Origin: Knoxdaviesia capensis
Taxonomy: Eukaryota > Ascomycota > Sordariomycetes > Microascales > Gondwanamycetaceae
Assembly: GCA_001510575.1 (NCBI GenBank)
Contig: LNGK01000004.1
Location: 2,474,579-2,538,578 of the forward strand
Length of the DNA stretch: 64,000 nt
Direction of reading: 5' to 3'
Position numbers and translations under genes: made by a program. Shown piece after piece: positions 1 to 13,300 of the stretch. The first letter of the stretch is position 1. Every line of letters starts with the position of its first letter. The notes below the pieces were generated by a model that saw only the letters and a program-made list of their open reading frames with translations, had not been told where the DNA came from and made no database searches.

Positions 1-2
1 AG

Positions 3-66
3 GGCATCCTGCTGGAGCGGTGGCTGGAGGAAGGTGGTTCCTCCATGGCCAGCCGCGTCCGACAGG
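3..66 (+). CDS. Possible exon fragment at left edge, unrecognised
   Basis: From base 3 there is an open frame of 21 codons with mostly G or C third positions, including the run LLERWLEEGG. It is followed at 67 by GTACGT, a good fungal donor. It could be the last visible exon of a gene entering from the left, but no downstream exon convinces me. The opposite strand offers a competing reading: an ATG at 47-45 opens a short frame leaving the window. The family is not recognised and the call rests only on codon choice and one splice-like site. Confidence 0.2.
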
Positions 67-186
67 GTACGTGTCGGGCCGGGGCTATGTGTGGTTGAGA
101 GAGGTTGGAGTTGGGCGTTAGCTTGGGTGGTAGTTCACACACGAGGTGGCGGCTGTCCTCTGCATAACTCTTCAGCTGTGCAGACT

Positions 187-222
187 GGATGTGGATGTGG
201 ATGTGGATGTGGCTGTGGCTGT
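187..222. repeat. Hexanucleotide tandem repeat (GGATGT/GGCTGT)
   Basis: About four TGGATG units are followed by two TGGCTG units. This microsatellite is what makes some frames here look like open Trp/Met-rich proteins. Confidence 0.8.
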
Positions 223-3200
223 GGGGAGTGGGGAGGACGTTGTTCGAGATGCATGTGGAGCAGTGTGTGCCGGTGTTCAAACTGCATAAGGGTGGAGAGT
301 GTTCAGACATACCTTGGGACGAAGTGTTGTGCTCTCGTCGAGTGACTCTGTGCTGTGTGGCGCACTGGGTGAGGAAAGGGGGGAGATGGGGATGGAGTCG
401 AAGGCAAGCTTGGCTCGAGAAAGGCAATCAAGAAGGCGAAACTGGAAACGGGAGAAGGGAAAACAGAAGACTTGAAGTGTCGGTGCTGTTGTGCTTGCGA
501 AGACTGGAGTGTTGCTGGATATCTGTGATGAGTTGGGAGAAGTTTGATCTGAGAGTTGAGGGGGGAGAAGCCGGCCTTTTTATATTCGGCTGGGACACGT
601 ACAGACGAGGATCGATGTGGTTCATCTGTGTGTGTGTCTACCCCTCTTGGTATCTCTCTCTCCCGGCCTCTCTCTCTCAGTCTGCCTCTCTCTCTGTGTG
701 TGTGTCTATCCTTTTCCCACACCACACACGGAGGGCTTCCAGGCAGACCCCGACACGACGACTCCTGCTCGCAACAGTCGGTGAACCCATCTCGACTCGT
801 CTGCTGTTCCTCCTTCTCCCTCTTTTCTCAACCGGTACCACGCCCTCGGGGGGTGTCTGTCTGTCTGTCTGTGATTGTGTGTTGCACGGCTGGCCAACAA
901 ACAAGCAAACAGATCAAATGAGCCAAGTCCGCCCCGGTTACACGCCGTCTCCGCGATCGGGGGAGGGTGTGTGGACACATCCCCGTGTGATCACACACTC
1001 TGGCTCTGCCCAACCCTCATTCTCGACCATACCGTATGCTCCCATCCCAGACATCCATCACCACACGAGGACTCCCTCCCCAACAACACGCCCCCCGGTG
1101 CTAACCCCGGCAGACTTGTCTATCTCGTTTTCTGTCCCTCTCCCTCTCTCTGCGGAGATGAGATCACCGTTTGACGGCACTTTTGCCAAAAAAAGGCAGT
1201 CACCTGCGCGAATCCAACGGCTTCTTGCATCAAGTTGGAGAAGAGCAGAGATAAGAAAACAGAACACCACCCATGCTCATTCTCGTATCCACTTGGCAGC
1301 ACATGAAGACACTGTTGCACAAGAGACAAACATGCAAACTGTCTCGTCTCCGCTTTCCCATCTCTCTCTGTCCCTCTCTCTCTCTCTCTCGGCTTCCCGT
1401 CTGGCACACGGCGGGAGGAGACAAACAACCAGAAAACGGAAACGGGGGGCTGGTGTTGGGTTGAGTGCAGCTATTGCTTCAATGTCTCGCTCGCGTTTTG
1501 TTCTCTCCGGTGTCGACCAGGAGTATATTTGATCACATCTGAGTGGTCTGTTACTGCGTTCCGTTGGTGATCTGCGTCTCCCAGGCGAGTTGTTTCTCGC
1601 ACCCAGAGGCGTGATGGGAGACACTGATGTCATGCTGCTTGCTGTATACGCCTTGCTGTGCTCCCCTTTCTGTTCGTCAAAGGCTGCGCCAGATGGCTTG
1701 CGTTCTCCGCCATCATCGATGAACCAACTGCCTCCAATCCCAACGAGCCTCATCGTAGCCACGGCGGCGCTCTGAGAACAGACAGTCCGGGCACTCAGGA
1801 CTCTCTCTCGTCGATTAGAAGAGGGCAGAACGGTTCGAGAGGCACCATCATCTCTCCAGGGTTCAAAGTGTCCCGTGTTGCAGGAGTCCAGAGTCAAGCT
1901 CTGATGGACGCCAGCAAACGAATCACCAACGTCACCGTCATTCCGATTCAAGGCGACCTGCATGAAGCTGTTCCCAAAGAGGACCAGCAAAGCAATCGCT
2001 GGCGTTACACCCACAAACACAATACTATGACCCCCAAGACTCCCCCTCCCCCCAAAACGGGATATTGCTCTCGGCCTTGGCAGTCGGGCCTGACTTCTTC
2101 CGCTTTCCCTCCGGTTCTAGCCACTCCACCTCGCCGTGTGGGTGGGGCCTCTTCCGCGGCGGCTCCATGCGTCTACCCGTCAATAGTGTCTCGCGCGGGA
2201 GATGACTTCGCCACTCCGTTGCAACCGCCCGCCAACAAGCACCCCATGGCCGGTGATGAGAGAGAGGGTGAAAAGTCAAAATGGCGGTGACCAGGAAGCC
2301 GGTGTGTTTGCTCTAGTGCGCCATGGCATCGGAAACAACGGCATATCCAGCCAGCGCCTGTCTGCCTCGGCGTTTGTTGCCCGCTTGGGGGAAACGGACG
2401 TGCGTCCGCGTTTACGCGGCATTCTCCGGGGCCTCTCATTTCCTGTTGACGCCACCTCCTTTTCTATCACGGTGGAGACTGCTGCCCGCTCGCTGCTAAG
2501 AAGCTTTGCAGTGCGTCTCTTGATTTCCCTGGGTCAGGTACCGGTGGCAAAGTGACAGTTTGTATCTGCCGGTGATTCTTCTCCGCATGGAAGAAACAAG
2601 TGTCTTCGTGTGAAATCCTCCGATTCGCTCTGCCCATCATCAGCCTTACATGTCTTTGCCTCCCCCACACAGTCCACGCTCCCTCACAACGGGATACAGG
2701 GCGAAACCTCCTGAGTTGACAGATATCCAAACAGATGTCTCGTCCAGGCACAGGTCCAAACACGGTTGTGTGGCCTACGAGAAGATGTGTCTGGGGGGAA
2801 CACAGAATGCCAACCTGCCCCTCCGGTCCTCTGGCCGGTCAACTTCATGAAAGACACTTGGTCCCGTGTAAACCGAGGATTGAGCAGAACACGGAGCAGA
2901 CAGAAAATAACCCGACGTCCCACCCGTGAACTTCCGAGACCACTCGTTTGCCCTCAACTCACAGGCATAGCGGTGATAGTGACGTGTAACCGCTACACAG
3001 AGAGTGGAGGATAGCACACATCTATCTTGCGTGTCTTTGCTTTTTCTGGCCTGGCCGTGTCCTGTTTAGGTCGACGTGCATGGTGCACAAACAACCGCCA
3101 ACGCCTGACTCCCAACGCCATGTCAAACACACACACACACACGTTCCCGTGTTGGCCTCCGTCCTCCTTGTGCCGCGTCTGGCCATGTTACGTTGGACTG

Positions 3201-6179
3201 GGCCAAAATCCCCCGATCTGCACACCTCCCCCGCCTAGCATATCCACCTCAAGCCGTTCCACTGCGATGGAAGAGGACTCTTTGGAGAAAGCACACGTTG
3301 GGGGTCAACAGCTTCTGCTGTCTCAGTTCGCCACGCACACTCTCTGTCTCTGCTGAACTGCCGGGTCTCTCCCAAGTTCCGGCAACCAGGCCAGAACCAC
3401 ACAGCAGCCCCAACAAGAGCGTTCCGCTGATCCCACTCGAGTGGTTCGGTGCTTCGCTGGGCCGGACCGTGGAATCCCCCCTTTTTCTTGTTCTCTGGTT
3501 CGCCATGGATCCTGTCTCTCGGGTTTTTCTTCACCACGTCTGCCGGCTGGCGATCCAAAGCAGGCATTTTGGTGGCCGTACACGCCGCCACTTGGCCGGC
3601 AGTCCCCTTTGAGACAGAGAAATAGAGTATGGGGATAACCATATCTGTGGTGGAAGCGCCAAAGCGGACTGTCTGTGCCCCCCCTTTTTTGGCTGGTATC
3701 TTCACAAGCGCGGTCACTCCAGACTTCCCCAGGACACACACATCCCCCGGGTTGTCAAAGTGTCTGGCTGTGTTGGCATGAGAACCCTGCTTCTCTGTCA
3801 CTTTCCCTCCCCATCAGACCTGTCTCTCCCTAAACTGTCTTTCTCTCAGTTTCTCTTTCGTTGATTCCCAGTCTGCTCGGCTACCATCGTCCTTGGCCTC
3901 TGGGATCCTCCCAAAACGCCTCCTAATTTTCATGCATGCAGCCGGCCGAGGGCGCAGTTTTCCGGCCGTAAGTCTGCTCCGTGTCCTCCATCGACGGTGT
4001 TTGCCCCTCCCCCTTTCTATCGTCGTTGGTTGCCTACCGTCACGCAGTTTCAGCCTCACCGTCACTTCCCGTCGATAGTGTTGGTAGCATCTCCAATTTC
4101 TTGTTTTCCCATCCTCTACCGTTCCCGCGCGGGCGCGCACGCCACCCCTATATCTAGCCGGCCAAGTCCTTTAGAATTTCTTCTGAGTCACAAAAAGAAG
4201 CTGTAAGTACCCGTCGTTTTTTTGCTTATCGAGCAAGTCACAGGCACTGTCTTGGCCGCTCAGCCTTCACGAGCAGGGCAACTCTCCAAACAGAATATGC
4301 TGGGTAAAATTGCCACCCAAGTCTCACAAATTGGTCATTTCACTCTTGCTCAGTGTCGCACCAAAGTGTGTCGGCGGGGCGTCGCGGCAACGAGCCGGAT
4401 TACACACGGAAACCCTGGCCCTTCCGTTCGTATCAAGACACACTTCACCGCTTCTTGCAAACACCCGCGCTGTGGGCGGCTTTGCGAGCGGCTTTCGTGA
4501 GAAAAGTCCGCCGCGATCTTACCCCTCTTTTTTCATCTATTTCGTCCTCTTTCGTGATACCTCCGGAGGGCCATGCACGCTTCCGCGACAAACAGACAGG
4601 CTCGGAGAAAGTTGCCCTTTTCTTTGTTGTCTGTCCTAGGCCCTCGTGATGTATTCCGGTTGTCTCGCCCTTTGCGCTTCTGGCATGTACGTGCCCGTCT
4701 CGCATATACGAGAGACCGCGATGGTGGCCGGTAGGTCACTCGCACGCTGCCCGCGACTTCCGGCATCCAGAGAAGGGGCTGGGAGGGGGACTTGTGTGTA
4801 TCATGAGACCTGGGGGGGAATGGGCATGTGTGGGTGAGTGTTGCGTTTGTGTGTGTGCGCCCTCAGGCGGAGAAGGTTGTATCTCCGACACCGGAATGTT
4901 GCTGTGATCCGAAGGGCCCCGGGGGGCGGGCCAGCTTATCACCGACCCAGGCCGCGAGGTAACGACATGGACTAATAGGGGGGGCGTGTAGCACGAACAT
5001 AACGGGGAAGGGATATATATGGTCATTTCCAGCACATCCCGGCTGGTCATCTCACTGCTTCTCGCTTGCCGTTGGTGTCTCCGGTCGCACAGTTGGCGGC
5101 AGAGGTTATTCGTCTTCCGGGCGGGGGCTTGTGTCTCGCGTGAGTTTCTCCCAGTGCCCCAATCTACGCCGGTGGTTGCTCGCTGCGTTAACAAAGATCT
5201 CCGACGCACCAGATATCAAAGGATTCGCTCAGAAGCCAAACGCAGGAGTCTATCAGAGTCCAGTGGAGATGAGGAACCCGAACCCCCCACCGATGGCTTT
5301 CCCTGCCAGAGATAGCTGGCCCATCTGGCCAGGACCAGGGCGGTGTTTTGGTGTTTCCCGTGCAATTCTCGTAGTTGTCCCCGATTGATGATGCCGAGTG
5401 ACACCACACACGCGGGTGTCCGCATCGGCGACGTGGCTGGCGGGCAAAAAAAGAGGAGCTGTTTGCACCTCTGTCAAACTCACGGAGATACCAGCGCGCG
5501 ACGATGAAAGAGGCGGTGTGAGCAGAAGGATGGACGCACTCAACGTCTGCCTCTCCTTTCTCTCTATACTGCGTCGCTGTCGTCGTTGGTGGTGTTCCGC
5601 GGACCTTTGCTCGGCTTGTTTGCTCTGTCCCGCTGTCTCTGGAGACGTGGCGTGTGCAACGCCGGCCCGAGTGGGTCGTGCAAACGGGAGGTGACGGTCA
5701 TGGAAGAAGCGGTGTAGAGTTGTGTCTCGTCGGCATGGACGTGCGGGTGTGATTGTTACCGATCGGGGGATACTGTGGTGATGTGTGTTTTGGATGGCGA
5801 GGTCGCGGGGTTGGGAGCAGGTTGTACGACGAGATGGGAGTGTGGACGAAGGCCTCCGTCAAGAGACTTTGCTCTTCATCTCTGCTTTTTCATGGCACAG
5901 TGGCTCTCGATCCCGATGAGTGTCCTGAATCAGAGTTTCTTGGGTCGTAGAAAACATCACGATGTGTGTATTGCGATCGAAGATGGTTGTCAGCTCGACG
6001 ATCGATGGCCATAGCAAGTTTGGCGTGTTTGCCGACGCAACGGGATCACCCTAGCCCGCCCTTGGTAACCTTGGGAACGGAATGGTGCCCCGAGAATGGA
6101 CTCACCGCAAGAGGAGATCTCAAGCACAAAATGAGGTCGGCATGGCGGGAAAAGGGGACAAAGGGGTCGGTCACCCGAA

Positions 6180-6252
6180 CCCCAACAACCCTAAGTAATG
6201 TAAAAACCCCGACCCAACCCTAGTAAACCCTTATAGCCAACCCTAATTGGCC
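6180..6252. promoter_or_regulatory. Cluster of AACCCTA (telomere-like) motifs upstream of SLA2
   Basis: AACCCTAAG, AACCCTAGT and AACCCTAAT occur within about 70 bases, roughly 630-700 bases before the SLA2 start. Such motifs in fungal promoters are known targets of Myb-type telomere-repeat binding factors such as Tbf1. Their role here is inferred only from clustering and position. Confidence 0.35.
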
Positions 6253-6880
6253 CACCAGCCATCCGACATTTACCCGACACCTCATAGCTGCTGCGTCAGC
6301 AAGCCAAGCCTTGATCTGGCCAATCACAGCCCAGCACCGCATGGAGTGACGTCGCCTTTTTTAGCCTCCCAATTCCATCACCCATTTTCCTTTCCGCCAC
6401 ACAGATTTCGACGCAGGCCCGAAGATTTGAGCCCCATCCTGGAAAATCAGTTATAGCTCGGTCTCATCGGCTTTTTTGTGACAATAATCGAGGACGTTCT
6501 GTTTTTTGTTTCCTCTTTTCTTCCTTTCTTTGTATATGTCCTCTCCATTGTGTGAATTGTTCTCTTGCTATCTGAAATCCTACTGCTGGATATCTTCTTC
6601 CCCTCATCTCTCCGGTCCCTCCTGATCATTTCCGGTGACCAACTCTCTTGAGCTCTTGAGCTTTGCGGACACAGACTACACACGCGCGCTGAAACACGAA
6701 CGGCTGTGAAGCGGGAATCCGCAGCACCGGGCTTTCTAACTCTTTTGTTCGGCACTCGGCGAAGTGCCTTGTCTCTTCTCCGGCCCTGCAGCTCTGTGCA
6801 ACGTCCGAAACCGCCGATCTTCTGTCTCTCTCCCGTGCTTTCCCCGCCTCCTCCGTGTTCTCCTCAATCCATAGCTGAAA

Positions 6881-9800
6881 ATGGCAGCTTCACATACAAG
6901 GTAGGCCAAAAGTCAAGATTGCGTGTGGGTGGCCGCGACTGCATTACGTCAGTTGCAATGCTCGGCACATCGTGGGGCTGTGCTATGCTCCCAACTGTCA
7001 CGACTGTCACTAGCTACTGTGTGCATGTGCTCTTGGCCTGGACCGTCTTGCTAACCCTAACTGCCCTCCCTTCCACAGGACCGACCAGGAGCTGGCCATC
7101 AACATCCGCAAGGCCACATCTGCCGACGAAACCGCCCCGAAACGCAAGCATGTGCGCGCGTGCATCGTGTACACCTGGGACCACCGGTCGTCCCAGGCCT
7201 TCTGGAATGGCATGAAGGTGTAAGTTGACAACACACGTGGCGTGAGACTCTCTGCACGGCTCTGTTCACTGCCCACACGTCCCACACGTGCCGCCTGCCC
7301 ACGAGCTGATACTAACTGACGTCCCATTGTTCCTCCTCTCAGCCAGCCGATCCTCGCCGATGAGGTCCAGACCTTCAAGTCCCTAATCACCATCCACAAA
7401 GTCCTCCAAGAAGGCCATCCCAGCACGCTGCGCGAGGCCATGGCCAACCGACAATGGATTGAATCTCTCTCTCGCGGTATGACCGGAGAGGGCATGCGTG
7501 GCTACGGACCGCTGATCCGCGAATACGTGTTCTATCTCATGTCGAAGCTCTCCTTCCACCAGCAGCACCCCGAGTTCAACGGAACCTTCGAGTACGAGGA
7601 GTACGTCAGTCTCAAGGCCACCAACGATCCCAACGAGGGCTACGAAACCATCACCGACCTCATGCTTCTGCAGGACAAGATTGACCAGTTCCAGAAGCTG
7701 ATCTTCTCGCATTTCCGCCACGTCGGCAACAACGAGTGCCGCATCTCGGCCCTGGTGCCGCTGGTGGCCGAGAGCTACGGCATCTACAAGTTCATCACCA
7801 GCATGCTGCGCGCCATGCATTCGACCACCGGCGAGACCGAGCTCCTTGAACCTCTCCGCGTGCAGTACGATGCCCAGCACTACCGTCTTGTCAAGTTTTA
7901 CTACGAATGTGCCAACCTGCGTTACCTCACCTCGCTTGTCAACCTCCCCAAGCTGCCACAAGACCCGCCAAACCTGCTTGCGGAGGACGACCAGGCCCCG
8001 GCTCTTCCCGCCCGCCCGAAGCACGAGATCGAGAAGCCTCCCACGCCTCCGGCGGTTCCCAAGGCCGACGAGGGCCCCGACGAGATTTCCGAGTTCTGGA
8101 AGACGCAGCTGGACGAGCAGAACCGCGAATACGAGGAGCAGCAGCGGGTGCTCGAGGAGCGCCAACGACAGCAGGTGCTTGCGCAACAACAGGCCCAGAT
8201 GCAGGCCCAGCGCGACTTTGAGGACCAGCAGCGCCGCCTGGCCGAGCAGCAGCAGCGCGAGCAGGAGGCTCTCATTGCCCAGCAGGCCCAATGGCAAACC
8301 CAGGGCCGGCTTGCCGAGCTGGAGCGCGAGAACCTGAATGCCCGCGCCCAGTACGAGCGTGACCAGCTCATGCTGCAGCAGTTCGACCAGCGAGTCAAGG
8401 CTCTCGAGGGCGAGATTACCCGTCTCCAGAACGGGTTTGGCCAGCAGATCTCTAGCAAGGACGACCAGATCCGCGCCCTCCAGGAGCAGCTCAACACGTG
8501 GCGGTCCAAGTACGAGGCCCTGGCCAAGCTGTACTCGCAGCTGCGCCACGAGCACCTCGACCTGCTGCAGAAGTTCAAGGCCGTGCAGCTCAAGGCGGCC
8601 AGTGCGCAGGAGGCCATCGACCGGCGCGAGAAGCTGGAGCGCGAGATCAAGACGAAGAACCTCGAGCTTGCCGACATGATCCGCGAGCGCGACAAGGCGA
8701 TGCACGAGAGGGACCGCGTGTCGGGGTCCAACAAGGACGAGGTCGAGAAGCTGCGGCGCGAGCTGCGGCTGGCGCTGGACAAGGCCGACAACATGGAGCG
8801 GTCCAAGGGCACCGAGCTGTCCAACGTGCTGTCCAAGTACAACCGCGAGATGGCCGATCTCGAGGAGGCTCTGCGCACCAAGACGCGGGCGCTCGAAGAT
8901 GCGCAGTCGCGCATTCGCGACGGCTCGTCCGATCTCGAGCAGCTGCTGCGCGACCGCGAGGAGGAGCTGGAGGTCTACAAGACCGGCATGGACCAGGCGC
9001 TGCTGGAGCTCACCGAGCTGAAGCAGTCGCAGGGTGCCACCGACACGGTGCTGGACTCGCACCTGGATGCGCTCATCATGTCCAGCATGTCCAAGATCAA
9101 CGACATCATCGACTCGGTGCTCCAGGCGGGCGTGCAGCGGGTTGACGATGCGCTGTACGAGCTGGACTCGACGATGCAGGCCGGAAACCAGAACGCGTCG
9201 CCGACCTACGTTCTCTCGCAGATCGAAAAGGCGTCGTCCAGCGCCATGGAGTTTGCCACCGCCTTCACCGCCTTCATCGCCGACGGCCCCAATAGCACGC
9301 ACGCCGACCTGATCTCGGCCGTCAGCGTGTTCACCGGCGCGGTGTCCGACACGTGCACCAACGCCAAGGGCCTGATGCGTCTCGCCACGGACGAGAAGAA
9401 GGGCGAGGCGCTGATGATGGGGGCGCGGCAGTCGGCGCAGTCGACGATCAAGTTCCTGCGCGGGCTGCTGAGCTTCCGGCTGGAGGGCATGGACCCGCTG
9501 CAGAAGACGGACGTGGTGATCAACAGCAACAACGACGTGCAGATCAACCTGCAGAAGCTGAACAAGCTGGTCGAGACGTTTGCGCCGGGCTTTGGGCGGC
9601 TGGCGGCGCAGGGCGATCTGGGCGAGATTGTCGACCGCGAGCTGAGCAAGGCGGCCGATGCGATTGCGGCGGCGGCGGCGCGGCTGGCGAAGCTGCGCAA
9701 CAAGCCGCGCGACGGGTACACGACGTACGAGCTCAAGGTGCACGACAGCATCATCGACGCGGCCACGGCGATCACGACCGCCATCACGCAGCTGATCAAG

Positions 9801-10328
9801 GCGGCCACCGTCACGCAGCAGGAGATCGTGCAGGCCGGCCAGGGGTCGGCGTCGCGCACGGCCTTCTACAAGAAGAACAACCGCTGGACCGAGGGCCTGA
9901 TCTCGGCGGCCAAGGCCGTCGCCGAGTCGACCAACCGGCTGATCGAGACCGCCGACGGCGTGCTCTCGAACCGCAACAGCCCGGAGCAGCTGATCGTGGC
10001 GTCCAACGACGTGGCGGCGTCAACCGCGCAGCTGGTCGCCGCGTCGCGTGTCAAGGCGGGCTTCATGAGCCGGTCGCAGGAGAGCCTGGAGACGGCGTCC
10101 AAGGCCGTGGGCGCGGCGTGCCGCGCGCTGGTGCGGCAGGTGCAGAGCATGATCCGCGACCGCGCGCACGGCGACGACGACGCCGTCGACTACTCGAAGC
10201 TCGGCGCGCACGAGTTCAAGGTGCGCGAGATGGAGCAGCAGGTGGAGATCCTGCAGCTGGAGAATGCGCTCACGGCCGCGCGCCACCGGCTCGGCGAGAT
10301 GCGGAAGATCTCGTACCAGGAGGACTAG
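6881..10328 (+). CDS. SLA2: Sla2/End4 endocytic adaptor (HIP1R family)
   Basis: Links clathrin-coated endocytic sites to cortical actin: it binds membrane phosphoinositides at one end and F-actin at the other. Exons are 6881-6900, 7079-7219 and 7343-10328, giving 1048 residues, close to other filamentous-fungal Sla2 proteins. The start is the ATG of MAASHT, and intron 1 has a CTAAC branch site. The N-terminal ANTH domain spans roughly residues 1-270 and includes KSLITIHKVLQEGHP. A Pro-rich linker follows, then a Gln/Glu/Arg-rich coiled coil of about residues 300-620. The C-terminal I/LWEQ (talin-like, THATCH) actin-binding module covers about 800-1045 and includes RWTEGLISAAKAVAES. SLA2 is the standard left flank of the MAT locus in Pezizomycotina. 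The long antisense frame across it is a GC-rich shadow. Confidence 0.97.
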
Positions 10329-10340
10329 AAAGAAAAACAC

Positions 10341-10378
<38 letters not shown>

Positions 10379-13300
10379 GCGGCTGCACGTTGCCTCGTGG
10401 GGTTTGTCATCGGAGTGGTGATCGTTCGACGCCGTTAGGGTCTATGTGTGCTCGGTGCGGTGGCTGGACTCATCGGGTGTTCCCTGACCTTTCCCTTGCT
10501 TGAGTTTGTACCTTCTTGAGTGGTGGTTCTTGTCGTTCCGTTTCTCGTTTTCGCTAGTCTTTGTCGTCTTTAACTCTCTTCCTGCTCTCGTTTTTGCGTC
10601 TCCCTTTCTCTGCCATCCGTGTTCATTGCTCCCCATCGTCCGTAGTTCTGCTTCTTCTTCTTCCCCGATATCAAAAGAATTGGTCTTGTCCTTCTCTGTT
10701 CTGCTATTCATGCTTTGCCGGAGTACAAATAGACAATCTGAAGTCTCCTCGCCGGCGTTCTGCATTTCCCTTCTCCATTCACTGCGTCCTCGAGCAGCAC
10801 CTCATCAGGGCCAATCTCGTGATGCTGCTGTTATCTATCAGATGCAGGTTATACCCTAAGCTGGACAACACAACCCTAATAGACCCGAACGACAGTCATG
10901 GCAAGGGTTAGGCATGGAGGAGGGGGCGTGTGTTCAACGTGTACATCTAGGTTCAGAGAACATCGACATTCCAACGTGCGCTGTTAAAGTGGTTTGCATC
11001 GCCTCTTTCTCCCTTGCATGTGCAGAAACAAAACTAGTGAAGGATTTCCGCATGGCCTTTCTTGCATCGCATGTCCAGATCAGGAATCTAGAACAAACCT
11101 CAACCCACTCACTCACATCTTTTCACTCCCTCACACTCTCTCCCTTCATCGTGTGTGTCCCTTTCTTCTAGTGCATCCACAAGTAGCTTCGATCTCGACT
11201 GCCCTGAACAGGCCGGACAGACAGCTGACCTTGCATCGACGCTGGGCGATCGAACCAACAGCGCCGAGCAACCAGGAAAAAGCACGGTAAGCCGGAATGG
11301 ATGCAGTGCGGGCGTAGCAGACACATGCTTGAGCGAGAGATATCACCGGCCCGTTTTTCTTTCTTCGTCTTTCTTTATGCTCTAGTGTCGGTGGCGAAGA
11401 TCTGCGGGTTGGCCGAGCTAAAAAAAAAAAAAAAAAAAACGTGTAAAGGAAGAAGGACGGGATATCAGTTGGCTGAGCTCTGTCCACCCCTCTCAATTCC
11501 TCATCAACGATTGCTCGCGGCCAGAAATTCCGCCGTATGCACGTGAGTGTGTGTGTGGGGTGGAGGGGACTGAAAGCCATCCGGCATCCGCAAGACATGC
11601 AATCTCCTCAGGCCGGATGGAGGCATAAGACGCCGGTTCTCGCAAGACCACCTGCCACGAAGCAAGGGAGCCAGCCAGCCAGGCCACCAGGCCAGGATGT
11701 TGAGGGCATGCACGCTGAGATGCTTGAGGGGGCCAGAACCTGGCGGGGACACCGCTCGAAAAAAAAAAAAACCTCCCGTGCGAGATTGTCTTAGGCCGGT
11801 ATGTGCCAGGGCTCGGAGCATCCCACCCATAGGTACAAACATGTCTTGTCTCAAGAAATCCGTGCGTGGGTGGGTGGAGTGGAAGTTCGTCGTGACTGGC
11901 TGTGGATTGGCTTGGTGGTTTGCTGGCCTGCTTGCGGCTTGCATGTCTTGCTCCCTTCTTGGCCTGAGGCTGGCAACGAACGGCGTGCGGAAGGGGTCGA
12001 AGTCAGAGGATCAGCTGGAGACTCAGGCCGTGCTAAAAACAGAGACCACCCTCTTTTCTCTGTCTCGCTCGTGTCCCCCTCACAGATCCAACGGCCGGGG
12101 AATCGGCAGAGAGTGGGGAAAGGCAAAGCAGGCGCAGGAGAGAAAAAGACAAGGTGGCCGGCTTCAGAGTTGTTCCGCCCTCCGATGGGCTCAAGAATGT
12201 GATCGAACAAGATCAAAGGGAGGATAATCGCAAGTTTCGTGATGCTAGACCTGTTCTAGTAAGACGCCAACATATCAGCAAGAGAAAAGCCATGTGCAGG
12301 GCTTCACAACAAGGGAGATTCTAGTGCAAACATGCAAAGCTGTTGCGTTAGCCTGGTTTGCCTTTTTTGGGTGTGCGTGCGAGTTAGTTCGGGATCCGGT
12401 CGATTTCTTCACTTTTGTCCGCTCCTCTTTGCCCACGTTTTCTTCCTTTCTGGCCATTTGCATTCCAAGCCAAAATCCGGCCAGTGCAAGCCCGGCGTCC
12501 TTTATGATGCGGAGACGGAGGCAAAACCACAGTCAGGAGATATCAGACAGCTTGTCTCTCTCTAGGCTGGCCCTGGCTTGCTTCATGCCTGTCTTTTAAT
12601 TCCGCGAGCCGGCATCCGTCCGTCTGCGTCGCTTCGTCGCTGTCAAGGAACGCAATTGAGTTTCGTTGCTTTCAGCTTTTGTCTAACGGTAATCAGCCGG
12701 CAGACCAGGGCCGGCCAGTGAGCGGCAAGTGTTTGCTTTTCTCAGAGCGAGAGATACGAGATGGACGATCTGCGACGGTCTAGATGAGTGGAGGGAGTTC
12801 TTCAACATGTTAGCCCGGAACGCAACTCGGAAATAAACTGGCGGCAACAAACCAAGCCAACCGGAGGTTCAACGAAAAGGGAAACTCATTTGCTTTGGGT
12901 TGGGCTGGTCGCTTTTCTTTTTGTTTGTTTAAGGAAGGAAAGTTTGCACCGGCGGATGTGATAGTGATTGGGAAAAGAGAGAAGAGACAGAGAGAGACAC
13001 ACACAAAAACGGCCTCAGCCCCATTCCTGCATGCACTGGATTCTTGGGTTCTGTCCTTTCTTACAAGTCACATCACGCCGTGTCGGGCCCAGGGCTGGGT
13101 GTCGGGCCCGAGGCTGGAGTGCTGAAAAAAAGGACAGAGAAATGCAGCAAAAGAGGGGAGGCGGGCACACACCTGCAGCGGACCAGAAAGAGGCCAAGGC
13201 AAGCGACACGGCAGCGCAGCCATGAAGTAATGGAGAGAAGAGGGAGATTGAGGAGAAAAGAAAATGCCGATTCCCAGTCTTGCTATGGGTGTAGGCGAAG

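Larger units (their letters stand above)
67..6880. other. Gene-poor, CT-rich upstream region of SLA2
   Basis: No ORF here resembles a known protein, and most open frames run through simple sequence. Visible elements are a GGATGT/GGCTGT hexamer array near 187-222, CT tracts around 650-700 and 1367-1391, a short CA run near 3128-3141 and a cluster of AACCCTA-type motifs at 6180-6250. The last few hundred bases before 6881 are pyrimidine-rich, as is usual for a fungal promoter and 5' leader. The rest may be a long regulatory region or hold non-coding RNA that cannot be called by eye. Confidence 0.5.

Noticed and set aside
189..1532. 447-codon plus-strand frame
   Set aside because: It runs through a hexamer array and CT microsatellites, has no coding-like composition and matches no family.
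1277..2020. 247-codon minus-strand frame
   Set aside because: Includes the complement of a CT tract (RERERERD) and shows no recognisable motif or splice context.
3235..3801. 188-codon minus-strand frame
   Set aside because: Somewhat protein-like at its start but without homology cues, splice partners or codon bias.
7383..9743. 786-codon antisense frame across SLA2
   Set aside because: It is the complement of the SLA2 coding sequence. GC-ending codons remove stops on the other strand, and the translation is Leu/Arg/His-rich low complexity.
11420..11439. Poly(A) run as a retrotransposon tail
   Set aside because: No upstream coding relic and no target-site duplication, so a simple homopolymer is more likely.
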